Of a DNA stretch of 64,000 bases, positions 9,317 through 16,429 are shown in pieces. A program made the position numbers and the translations under genes. The notes beneath the pieces were generated by a model that was not told the origin of the DNA, did no database searches, and saw only the letters and a program-made list of their open reading frames with translations. The first letter of the stretch is position 1; every line of letters begins with the position of its first letter. This stretch comes from Actinophytocola xanthii (GTDB taxonomy: Bacteria > Actinomycetota > Actinomycetes > Mycobacteriales > Pseudonocardiaceae): the NCBI RefSeq assembly GCF_001921205.1, contig NZ_MSIE01000015.1, positions 112,680 through 176,679 on the forward strand. Reading direction: 5' to 3'.

Positions 9317-10241
9317 CGGACGTGCCCTCGCCGGGTGCGGACCTCACCTCGACGGTGCCGCCGACGGCCGCGATCCGCGTGGCCATGTTGTGCAGTCCCG
9401 ATCCCCTGTGCGGCAGGGTGAATCCCGGTCCGGTGTCGGTCACGGTGAACTGGATGCCGCGGGCGTCGTCGAGTGCCCGCACGGTGATCCGGGCGCCGGG
9501 CGCGTGCTTCTGGGCGTTGCCCACCGCCTCCAGGCACACGAAGTAGACCGCGGACTCGACAGCCGGCGGGTACCGCCGCCGCGCGTCGCCGACGTCGAGC
9601 GTCACCTCGGTGTGGCCGGCGAGGTCCGCGGTCAGCGCTGCCGCGATGCCGTGGGAGGCCAGGGAGACCGGCAGGATCCCGGAGGCGGTGTCGATCAGGA
9701 CGCGCTGTGCGGCGTCCAACCGGTCCCGCAGCCGCGCCAGCTGCTCGCTCACGTTGTCGCTGGTGTGTTCCAGGACGGCAAGCGACATGCGCAGGGCGAC
9801 GAGGTGGTGCTGTGCCCCGTCGTGCAGGTCGCGTTCGAGTCGCCGGCGTTCGTGCTCCATGTCGACGACAGCTCGCCAGCGGTCATCGACCAGCTGGCGT
9901 GCCGCGACGTCGCCCTGCCGGCGCAGCCGCTCGACGTCGGCGGCCACCCGCAGCATCGCGACGGGGACGCCGAGCACCTTCGCCAACCTGGGGAGCGGGC
10001 CGGCCGACTCCGGCAGCTCGAACAGCCCGTGCCGCCGGCCCGCATACGAGATCTCGTGCCGGGGCCAACCGATGTCGACGACGCCCCACCGGTACGGAAC
10101 GTCGCCCACGGTCAGCACACAGCCGGCTGCACCGGCCGCGGTGCCGATCGTCCGTGCCAGCGCCAGCGGGTCGGGTTTCCATGCGGCGTGCACGAGGTAG
10201 GCCGACACGGCCTCGACCACGCGCTTGTCCGTCGTCCGCAC
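9294..10241 (-). CDS. NarL-type sensor histidine kinase, intact
   Basis: A 315-residue soluble kinase. The H-box is ERDLHDGAQHHLVALRMSL (His near residue 140), the N box EAVGNAQKHAPG, the G1 box DTGPGF and the G2 region GSGLHNMATRI. No membrane segment or classical signal peptide is visible, so the roughly 100-residue N-terminal domain probably senses a cytoplasmic signal. It converges on the degenerate kinase, overlapping it by 23 bases, and is the only catalytically complete kinase here. It is the likeliest phosphodonor for the regulator at 6786-7451. Confidence 0.92.
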   Translation of the reverse strand: MRTTDKRVVEAVSAYLVHAAWKPDPLALARTIGTAAGAAGCVLTVGDVPYRWGVVDIGWPRHEISYAGRRHGLFELPESAGPLPRLAKVLGVPVAMLRVAADVERLRRQGDVAARQLVDDRWRAVVDMEHERRRLERDLHDGAQHHLVALRMSLAVLEHTSDNVSEQLARLRDRLDAAQRVLIDTASGILPVSLASHGIAAALTADLAGHTEVTLDVGDARRRYPPAVESAVYFVCLEAVGNAQKHAPGARITVRALDDARGIQFTVTDTGPGFTLPHRGSGLHNMATRIAAVGGTVEVRSAPGEGTSVSGFAPR

Positions 10242-10346
10242 CTAGGCAACATAGCTCGCCACCTCCGGCGAGTGGCCCCCATCGGCTCGCGGCGGGTACG
10301 GACGGGCGACGAGTTTTCCCGTTGGCACCCAAGGATCACCGGTCGG

Positions 10347-10829
10347 TCAATGCTGCCATCGGACGAGCCGGCCGAGCACCTCGGCGATCATGGCGGCCGA
10401 CGGGCGGGGGACGCCGTGCGGCTCGTGTCCGGACATCCAGCGCACCGGGCCGCGGGCCGTCACCGTCGGCGGCAGTGGCACCCAGGCACCCGACGAGATC
10501 CTGCTGACCGACGCGGGAAGCGACGGTGTCGAACCGGTGCCGTCGGCCGGCTCCACCAGGACGACCTTCCACCTGCCGGGGATGTCGACCACCGGACAGG
10601 ACAGGCGTCTCCCGGCCAGCTCGGACAGCAGCTGGGTGGCGACCTCGGTCGGCATCTGAAGACCCCAGATGTCGTTGTCCAGCTCCAGCACGAGCTCGCT
10701 GCCGTGCACCTTCGTGGTCCATCCCAGCTCCAGCAGGTACTGGTGGACCGCGTGATGAAGTTGGTTGGACGTGTCGTCGGCGAAGTCGTACGACCCGGCC
10801 TCACTGTCCACGATAGATGTCTGGACCAC
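10347..10829 (-). CDS. Unknown protein coupled to the ECF sigma factor
   Basis: A 160-residue protein of unknown function. The start is taken at GTG 10829 because GAGGAGGG sits directly upstream; a GTG at 10865 overlapping the sigma stop as GTGA is the alternative. Features are a His-rich helix NQLHHAVHQYLLELGW, a WGLQMPTE turn and a Pro-rich segment LPPTVTARGPVRWM. There is no zinc-binding anti-sigma motif (HxxxCxxC) and no membrane helix, so a standard anti-sigma role is not supported. It follows the sigma gene on the same strand, which implies joint expression. Confidence 0.75.
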   Translation of the reverse strand: MVQTSIVDSEAGSYDFADDTSNQLHHAVHQYLLELGWTTKVHGSELVLELDNDIWGLQMPTEVATQLLSELAGRRLSCPVVDIPGRWKVVLVEPADGTGSTPSLPASVSRISSGAWVPLPPTVTARGPVRWMSGHEPHGVPRPSAAMIAEVLGRLVRWQH

Positions 10830-10861
10830 GTGCCCTCCTCGCGTCGATGCCGGACCGAATG

Positions 10862-11365
10862 TCACGCCGCGTGCAGCGACGACTCGTCCATCACGTCCCG
10901 CAGGACGCGCAGTGCGTTGTGGACTCGGCTCTTGACCGTGCCGACCGGGACGCCGAGCACCGAAGCCGCGGACTTCGCGGTGCGGTCGGCGAAGTAGACC
11001 TCGACCAGGGTGTCGCGGTGCACCGCGGGCAGCAGCTCCAGCACGGTGTCGACCTCGATTCGAGTCTCCACCTCGTCACACGGCGGCGGCTGCACGGCGG
11101 ACATCTCCAGGTCCTCCTCCGGAAGCTCGACCTCGGTGGGCCGCGCCCGCCGACGTCGGTGCAGGTCAACGGCGACGTTGTGGACGATGCGGATCAACCA
11201 CGGCCGCAGCGAATGGATGGTGTCCAGCCGGTCGATGTGCCGCCACGCCCGAAGCCACGTCTCCTGGACGACGTCCTCGGCCAGATGCCGGTCCCCGGTC
11301 ACTCGGGTGGCATAGGCGAGCAGAGCTGCCTCGTGTGTCCTGATGACGGTGTTCATCGTGGTCAT
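10862..11365 (-). CDS. ECF-subfamily RNA polymerase sigma factor
   Basis: A 167-residue ECF sigma factor. Region 2 is visible as AEDVVQETWLRAWRHID and region 4 as LPAVHRDTLVEVYFADRT followed by GVPVGTVKSRVHNALRVL. The linker between them is short and acidic. There is no extra C-terminal domain. The gene is followed with near overlap by the unknown protein above. Upstream, within 160 bases of the ATG, lies the extended palindrome at 11508-11523, so the gene may be under external control rather than only autoregulated. Confidence 0.93.
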   Translation of the reverse strand: MTTMNTVIRTHEAALLAYATRVTGDRHLAEDVVQETWLRAWRHIDRLDTIHSLRPWLIRIVHNVAVDLHRRRRARPTEVELPEEDLEMSAVQPPPCDEVETRIEVDTVLELLPAVHRDTLVEVYFADRTAKSAASVLGVPVGTVKSRVHNALRVLRDVMDESSLHAA

Positions 11366-11507
11366 AACCGCTCACATCCCCGCTGGAGAACGCACCTGTT
11401 TCTGATGAAGATGCTGCCCGGGCAAGGGCGGTCGATTGGCCGGGTCTATCCCTCGCGATGGCAGGTGCAGTCCCGCCGGTTTGCCGGTGGTAACCCCCGG
11501 CACGGAA

Positions 11508-11523
11508 TGGGGGATATCCCCCA
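11508..11523. promoter_or_regulatory. 16-base perfect palindrome upstream of the sigma gene
   Basis: TGGGGGATATCCCCCA is a perfect palindrome about 145 bases upstream of the sigma-factor start. Its core GGGATATCCC matches the sites at 6188 and 58157. It is the longest symmetric version of the three. Confidence 0.45.
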
Positions 11524-11689
11524 CCTGGCCGGCCGGAACCGGTCTGACCTGCTGAAGAGGAGGGGCTCAGGTGTCGTTCCGGCAACCTTTCTCGCTGGTG
11601 CCGTGCCGGTGACCGTTTTTCGCGCGTAGGTCTGCCACGCCCGCCCGGGCATACCTGGGGGATGTCGGCTCGGCACTCAGGGGGGCGGA

Positions 11690-11803
11690 CCCGGCGGAGC
11701 TGCAGTGACTCTACGAAGCGCTCAACGTAGAGATCACCTACCACGCGGATCAGAAGGCCGCTGAGGTGGCGATCATGGGTAGGTGTGGCTGCCACGTCTC
11801 CCG
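11690..11803 (+). pseudogene. Serine recombinase extreme C-terminal relic
   Basis: The frame reads ADPAELQ, a TGA stop, then LYEALNVEITYHADQKAAEV, which resembles the last coiled strand of large serine recombinases of actinomycetes (LYEALxLxLxYxPExxAV). The in-frame stop at 11706-11708 and the loss of everything upstream show that it is dead. The rest of the 11,366-11,904 gap holds the sigma-gene promoter region and no other gene that I can support. Confidence 0.5.
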
Positions 11804-11904
11804 CGCCGAGCTGCTCGGCCTGAGTGCGCATGCCGCCTGCCCGGCGGGTTCCAAGCGCGGCAACGCGCTGTGGGGACGCCGCTTTCATGACGCGTCAGGG
11901 GGAC

Positions 11905-12102
11905 CTACCGGTTGATGAACGCTTGCCATTCGAGAGTGGCGAATATCGCGCATCCCACGGCGACTGTCGCGAGGGCGAGCGCGGCGGTGGGGAAGAAGAC
12001 AAGCGCCGCCAATGTGGCGACGACCGCCAGCGTGTTGCCGATCGCCGCGGCGTGGCAGACCAGGATCGCGTACTTGCGCCGGGGTGCACCCCACCACAGC
12101 AC
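11905..12102 (-). CDS. Small membrane protein, possibly 5'-truncated
   Basis: At least 65 residues forming two or three hydrophobic helices (AILVCHAAAIGNTLAVVATL and FPTAALALATVAVGCAIFA) with a basic PRRK loop. The open frame extends upstream to about 12160 with another hydrophobic stretch (LSLAIGIACLAFAGVLWW) but no ATG, GTG or TTG is available there, and the divergent TetR start lies just beyond. Either the true start is internal (ATG 12102) or the 5' end has been lost. It could be the target of the TetR regulator; its function is unknown. Confidence 0.5.
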   Translation of the reverse strand: MLWWGAPRRKYAILVCHAAAIGNTLAVVATLAALVFFPTAALALATVAVGCAIFATLEWQAFINR

Positions 12103-12176
12103 GCCCGCGAAGGCGAGGCAGGCGATGCCGATCGCGAGGGACAGTGGCCACGGGCACGTTGTCGAGAGGGGAGCGC

Positions 12177-12740
12177 ATGGCCAGACCGCCCGATCTCGGC
12201 CGCCGCGCGGCGACGCTGGCCATGGCGACGGACTATGTCCTGGCCCAGGGTCTGGCCGGGCTCAGCCTGCGTCCCTTGGCCGCCGCGTTGGACACCAGTA
12301 CCCGGATGCTGCTCTACGACTTCAGCAGCAAAGAGGGACTGGTCAGCGCGATTCTCAGCGAGGCACGGCAACGTCTGGGCCATCAACTCGCCGGCTACGT
12401 TGCCGAGGCGAACGTCTCGCCTGCGGACATGCTCCCCGCTCTGTGGAGCTGGATGACCAGCGCGGAGAACAGCGCCTACCTGCGACTGTTCTTCGAAGTA
12501 CACGTCGACGCCCTGACCCGACCCGAGGTATACACCGACGGCGGACGGCCGCTGGTGGGGGACTGGCTCAACTTCCTCCGCGCGACACTGCGACTCGACC
12601 CGGCCACGGCCACCCTGATCGTCGCTACCATGCGCGGCCTTCTGCTGGACCGCATGCTCACCCACGACGAAGCACGTACCGACCTCGCCCTCGCTCGATT
12701 CGCCGACCTGCTCCATCGCGACACCGGCGAGGACGGATAG
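12177..12740 (+). CDS. TetR-family transcriptional regulator
   Basis: A 187-residue regulator. The N-terminal helix-turn-helix is visible as TDYVLAQGLAGLSLRPLAAA with the recognition helix TSTRMLLYDFSSKEGLV. The C-terminal ligand domain contains a Trp-rich helix LPALWSWMTSAENSAYLRLF and is typical of the TetR_C class. Start ATG 12177 follows a GAGGGGAG ribosome site. It is divergent from the small membrane protein with little spacing and probably represses that gene and itself. The ligand is unknown. Confidence 0.9.
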   Translation: MARPPDLGRRAATLAMATDYVLAQGLAGLSLRPLAAALDTSTRMLLYDFSSKEGLVSAILSEARQRLGHQLAGYVAEANVSPADMLPALWSWMTSAENSAYLRLFFEVHVDALTRPEVYTDGGRPLVGDWLNFLRATLRLDPATATLIVATMRGLLLDRMLTHDEARTDLALARFADLLHRDTGEDG

Positions 12741-12959
12741 CGCCGTACGCGAGGAGGTCAGGTGCCTTCGAACACCCGGCCTGCTCGCGCTTCAGGGACG
12801 CCGGCCCGACCCTGCTCGGCCCTTACGCCCTCGAGTCCGCCGGTCAGAGGTAAAGACAAGGCCGGGCGGTCAGCCGTGAGCTCCGTAATCGCGATGTTCC
12901 CCCACTCAACCACCCGCGCCATGGTCGGGTCGAGCCGGATCTCGTCGCCGAGAAAGCGT

Positions 12960-13076
12960 TGACGGCGAGTGAACGCGCTCAGCGACGTGAGCTCGAACGC
13001 GAGAACCAGGAACTGCGGAGGCCCGCCGAGTTCCGCTGGGAAAAGTGGCGGCTTTCTTCGCCCACAATATCTATCG
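12960..13076 (+). pseudogene. IS3-family OrfA relic
   Basis: The stretch LTASERAQRRELERENQEL matches the leucine-zipper segment of IS3-family OrfA proteins. A frame change leads to GKVAAFFAHN, the usual OrfA ending (KAAAFFAxEN). Only about 40 codons survive. The remaining bases of the 12,741-13,285 gap show no gene that I can support. Confidence 0.55.
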
Positions 13077-13285
13077 GTGACCGCCAAGTACGCGTCATCG
13101 ACGCGAGAATGAAAACTTCCCGATTGCGGGAATATTCGCCTGGATGGGCGTATCCACGTCGGGCTACTGTAATGGCGGCGATCGGCCATCGATACATGCC
13201 GTGGCGAGCTGGGGAACAGATTGTCGAGGGTGTCTTTGTTGGACGATCAGAGCGACATTGAAACGTGGCCACGGAGGGCGTCAGG

Positions 13286-13414
13286 GTGCGGCTGCCAGCG
13301 GAGCCGCCGACCCTTACGGCGCGTGCGGCGCGGGCTCTACTTGCCATACTGGTTGAGTTGACCGAAGTGCCGGTGCTCGACGCGCTGGGAGAGGGGCCGA
13401 GTGGTGACAGCTGA
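13286..13414 (+). CDS. Small recombinase-associated protein
   Basis: A 42-residue protein (GTG 13286) containing PPTLTARAARALLAILVEL then TEVPVLD. Tiny proteins of this form lie directly before large serine recombinase genes in actinomycetes. Here it overlaps the start of the recombinase at 13401 by 14 bases, matching that arrangement. Its function is unknown. It is probably stranded now that the recombinase is broken. Confidence 0.55.
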   Translation: MRLPAEPPTLTARAARALLAILVELTEVPVLDALGEGPSGDS

Positions 13415-13463
13415 GATCAGCCGTGACCCGTGGGCGACTCTGGACGAGATCATGGGCGTCTAG

Positions 13464-14453
13464 ATGGTTGATTCTGTGAAGTTGGTGTTAGTGGTCGTAG
13501 GCGGTGAGTGAGCGTTTGCTGGTCATGTCGGTGGTCCAGTTGTGCCAGATGCCGGCGGCCATGGCCAGGAGACGTTGAGCGACGCGGGTGAACACGCCTG
13601 CGGGAGTGCGTCCGCCGTGGTGTTCGAGGTCGAGTTGGCCTTTCAGTGTTTGGTTGACTGACTCGATCCACTGGCGGACGCCGCCGAGGTTGCCGTTGCG
13701 GTAGGTCTCGTCTTTGCGGTCGGGTCGGAGCAGGTTCAGTCCCATCTGTTCGGTGAGCTGTTTGAATGGTCGGCCGGAGAACCCTTTGTCGGCCAACAGG
13801 ATCTGGCCGTGGCGGATGAGGTAGGGGTTGTGGTCGAGCAGCGCGGCCAGCACGCGTCGTTCCCCGAGTTGGGGGTTGGCCAGGCACCACATGATGGGCA
13901 TGCCGTCGCCGGCGCAGACGAGGTAGAGCTTCATACCCCAGTACCAGCGGGAGTGGGACGCGCAGTAGCCGTAGCCGGCGTGTCCGGCCAGGTCGGAACG
14001 CTTGACCGTCTCCCGGGACATGCCGCAGGGCACCGAGGTGGCGTCGGTCATCCACAGGTCGTCGAACCAGGATGGGCAGCACATGGCGAGAGTGATGATC
14101 GTCTTGCACAGCAGCGGTTCGGCCGTTTTGAGCCGTTTGTGGTAGCCGGACTGGGTCAGCATGTCCGGGAACATTCCGAGCAGTTCGGGGTCGGCATGAA
14201 CGTGGCGCACCCAGCGGCGTTCGTTGTGGTAACCCAGCATGATCTGGGCCACCGCCAGGCAGATCAGCTCACCGTCGGTGAGATCGGGTCGACGCCCCCG
14301 CCCGGTCCGGGGTGGGACTACGTGGTCATCAACCAGCACGTAGAGTGCGGTCAGGAGGGTGTTCAGGTCTTTCGTCACACATTGATCATGGACACCCTCC
14401 CCCCATGCCCTGACACCGGGCCGACTTCACATGATCTTCACCGAATCAACCAT
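13464..14453. mobile_element. IS982-family insertion sequence, complete
   Basis: A 990-base element bounded by inverted repeats ATGGTTGATTCTGTGAAG (left, 13464-13481) and its complement at 14436-14453, with one mismatch in 18. CTAG flanks both ends (13460-13463 and 14454-14457), consistent with a 4-base target duplication, although CTAG could instead belong to the ends. It carries one intact transposase gene on the minus strand, so it looks recent and potentially mobile. Confidence 0.85.
13488..14378 (-). CDS. IS982-family DDE transposase
   Basis: A 296-residue intact transposase. It has the SRETVKRSDLAGHAGYGYC and SRWYWGMKLYLVCAGDG segments typical of actinobacterial IS982-type transposases. 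A DDE triad is plausible: Asp in WMTDATSVPCG, Asp in ILLADKGFSGR, Glu in QWIESVNQTLKGQLDLE. It fills the element between its inverted repeats. A decayed relative lies at 27,691-28,300. Confidence 0.9.
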   Translation of the reverse strand: MTKDLNTLLTALYVLVDDHVVPPRTGRGRRPDLTDGELICLAVAQIMLGYHNERRWVRHVHADPELLGMFPDMLTQSGYHKRLKTAEPLLCKTIITLAMCCPSWFDDLWMTDATSVPCGMSRETVKRSDLAGHAGYGYCASHSRWYWGMKLYLVCAGDGMPIMWCLANPQLGERRVLAALLDHNPYLIRHGQILLADKGFSGRPFKQLTEQMGLNLLRPDRKDETYRNGNLGGVRQWIESVNQTLKGQLDLEHHGGRTPAGVFTRVAQRLLAMAAGIWHNWTTDMTSKRSLTAYDH

Positions 14454-15163
14454 CTAGGTGCTCGACGAGGTGGATGACGGTATCGGTCCGCTGGCGTTCT
14501 TCGGTCGGTGCTCTACCGAGGACAACCAGGACCCGAAGACGTCGCGGGCGTGGCAGGTGGCCAACGCGCGGAACGTGGTCGAGCCGCGCGGTGGGGAGAT
14601 CGTGGCGGAGTTCTTCGATGTGGGGTTCTCGCGGTCGGTGCCGTGGGAGCGTCGGCCGGAGTCGGCTCGGTTGCTGGCCGAGTTGAAGCGGCCGGATCGC
14701 GGGTGGTCGGGTGTCGCGGGGGAGGGGGGACGCGCTGTTGGAACGGCAACCAGTTCTCTCTGATCGCTGCCAAGTTCGCCGCATACGGCGTGGACCTGTG
14801 GGTGCCGGAGCTGGGCGGGAAGTTCGACCCCCGGAACCCGTCACACAAGATGTTGATGAGTCAGCTGGGGGCGATGAGCGAGTCGGAGCGTCAGCACGTT
14901 CAGGCCAGGGTGGCCGATGCTCAGGCCCGGTCTTGAGCGCTTCGACTTGAGCTGCTGGTGGGTCCTTGGTCTTGGCGGCCTCGGTCAGCAGCCAGGCGGT
15001 CGCCAGCCACGCCACGCCGGCTACGACGACAGCGGCCGCGGGACGGCCCACCAGCTGAGCGAGGTTCCGCGTTGCTGTCCGCTCCTGGCGGCCCCCGGTG
15101 AGGTCGTGGGCCGCGGGCGTGGCGAATGACGCTCGTGGTGAGCAGGGCGAGTGCTGCGGCACA

Positions 15164-15390
15164 TCAGGAGCCACCTAGGTGGGGCCATCTCTCTCGGGCA
15201 CCCACCCATCGCCCCGTGGCGGCCCAGTCCACCCACCCCGTTACCCCAGTCGCACCGACCAGCAGCAGCACGAGGTCCGCTTCGGCCCGACGCATCACAT
15301 CAGGACGCACGAATACAGGGTCGCCGCAGGGGATCAGTTTGTGACCCGGAGTGCAGGGTGACCCGTGGTAGATGTGCCCGGGTCCACAGC
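15164..15390 (-). pseudogene. Small membrane-protein relic, unknown
   Basis: On the minus strand HGSPCTPGHKLIPCGDPVFV precedes MRRAEADLVLLLVGATGVTG and a stop at 15164; the ATG at 15295 would give 43 residues. Further down the same strand, out of frame, lies VGRPAAAVVVAGVAWLATAW, another hydrophobic helix. Together they may be pieces of a membrane protein from a conjugative element, but this is weak. I see nothing else in 14,937-15,417. Confidence 0.25.
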
Positions 15391-15417
15391 GAACGGAACG
15401 GTGCCACTGCCGCCACG

Positions 15418-16263
15418 TTACGTCGAGAGCGATCCGCGGACGCTCGAGCGTCGCACGACGAGCTGGCCGGCGAGGGCGCGGGCGTCGCGGTCGTGGAGCA
15501 GGCGGACCGCCTCCGCCCGGTTGCGGACGTTGTGGCGGGTGTAGACGCGGTGGAGGTGCTTGGAGACGGTCGCCGGCCGCAGGCCGAGCCGGCGGGCGAT
15601 CTGCGCGTCGGTGGCTCCCTCGGCGACCAGCGTGAGGACCTCGCGTTCCCGGACCGAGAGGGTCGGCACCGCCGGCGGGCCGTACCCGGAGGCCTGTTCC
15701 GCGGCGGGGACGAACCGCACCCAGCGGTGACCGCCGGGGCGGGTCCGGCCCACCGCTGCCCGTAGGTGCTCGGCGCAGGCGGCGAGCAGGTCCCGTTCCC
15801 GGTCGCTGAACTGCCCCTCCGAGCGGGACAGCGTCACGGCCCGGGTCGCCCAGCCGCGGAAGGACAGCGGCAGGCACAGCTGGTCGCTCGTCGTGGGCAT
15901 CACCTCGCGGTGAAGGCGGGTTTCGCGCCACAGCCGGTTGCTCAGCACGTCCGACAGGCGCAGCGGCGGGAGTCGGGTCACCCGGTTGCCGGCCATCGCG
16001 AGGAGCGGGGCGCGCAGCGGGTGGGTGTGGCTCAGCCGGGCGTAGGCCGGCAGGACCGCGCGGTCGATCCGGTTCAGCGGCCAGGGCAGCGCTACCTCGT
16101 CCTGGCTGCGCAGGTGGAGGTGGGTGAGCGTGGCCGACTCGCTGCCCACGAGCCGGGCGAGACCGCCGAGCAACGCCGGCAGCTGGGCGTCGTCCTCCAC
16201 CCGCAACGTGGACCTGGTGTAGTCCAGTACCGCTCGCAGGTCCGCGGCACTCAGCGACGCCAT
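15418..16263 (-). CDS. LuxR-family transcriptional regulator
   Basis: A 281-residue regulator with a C-terminal LuxR helix-turn-helix (LSVREREVLTLVAEGATDAQ followed by LRPATVSKHLHRVYTRH). There is no receiver domain and no Walker motif. The N-terminal 180 residues are GAF-like, with many Leu/Arg helices and a LSFRGWATRAVTLSRSEG segment. It is divergent from the large metalloprotease gene with a 166-base gap, so regulation of that gene is possible. The signal is unknown. Confidence 0.88.
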   Translation of the reverse strand: MASLSAADLRAVLDYTRSTLRVEDDAQLPALLGGLARLVGSESATLTHLHLRSQDEVALPWPLNRIDRAVLPAYARLSHTHPLRAPLLAMAGNRVTRLPPLRLSDVLSNRLWRETRLHREVMPTTSDQLCLPLSFRGWATRAVTLSRSEGQFSDRERDLLAACAEHLRAAVGRTRPGGHRWVRFVPAAEQASGYGPPAVPTLSVREREVLTLVAEGATDAQIARRLGLRPATVSKHLHRVYTRHNVRNRAEAVRLLHDRDARALAGQLVVRRSSVRGSLST

Positions 16264-16429
16264 CCCGACTCCTTTCCATGCTCACAGATATGAGCCGGCG
16301 GGGGCCGCCCAGATACCTGGACACGGTGCCTGATTGCACAGTTGTGCGTAACCAGCGGACACGGGCGGACACCGGCGTTCAGGATCACCGGCGACCAGAA
16401 CCCCCATGCCGGACACGGAGCAGCAACAG

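Larger units (their letters stand above)
13401..14936 (+). pseudogene. Large serine recombinase gene split by an IS and frameshifted
   Basis: The N-terminal piece at 13401-13460 (TAEISRDPWATLDEIMGV) matches the start of large serine recombinases. After the IS the frame resumes at 14458 with DDGIGPLAFFGRCSTEDNQD, carrying the catalytic Ser region (RCSTEDNQD), then VGFSRSVPWERRPES. Near 14,720-14,735 a frameshift moves the remainder (NGNQFSLIAAKFAAYGVDLW, then MSESERQHVQARV) to another frame. It stops at 14936, missing the zinc-ribbon and coiled-coil domains. A single CTAG copy at the junction would leave an in-frame TAG, so other changes have also occurred. Confidence 0.8.

Noticed and set aside
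12758..13189. A 143-codon minus-strand frame over the IS3 relic
   Set aside because: It crosses the OrfA fragment antisense, shows no domain and has no convincing ribosome site.
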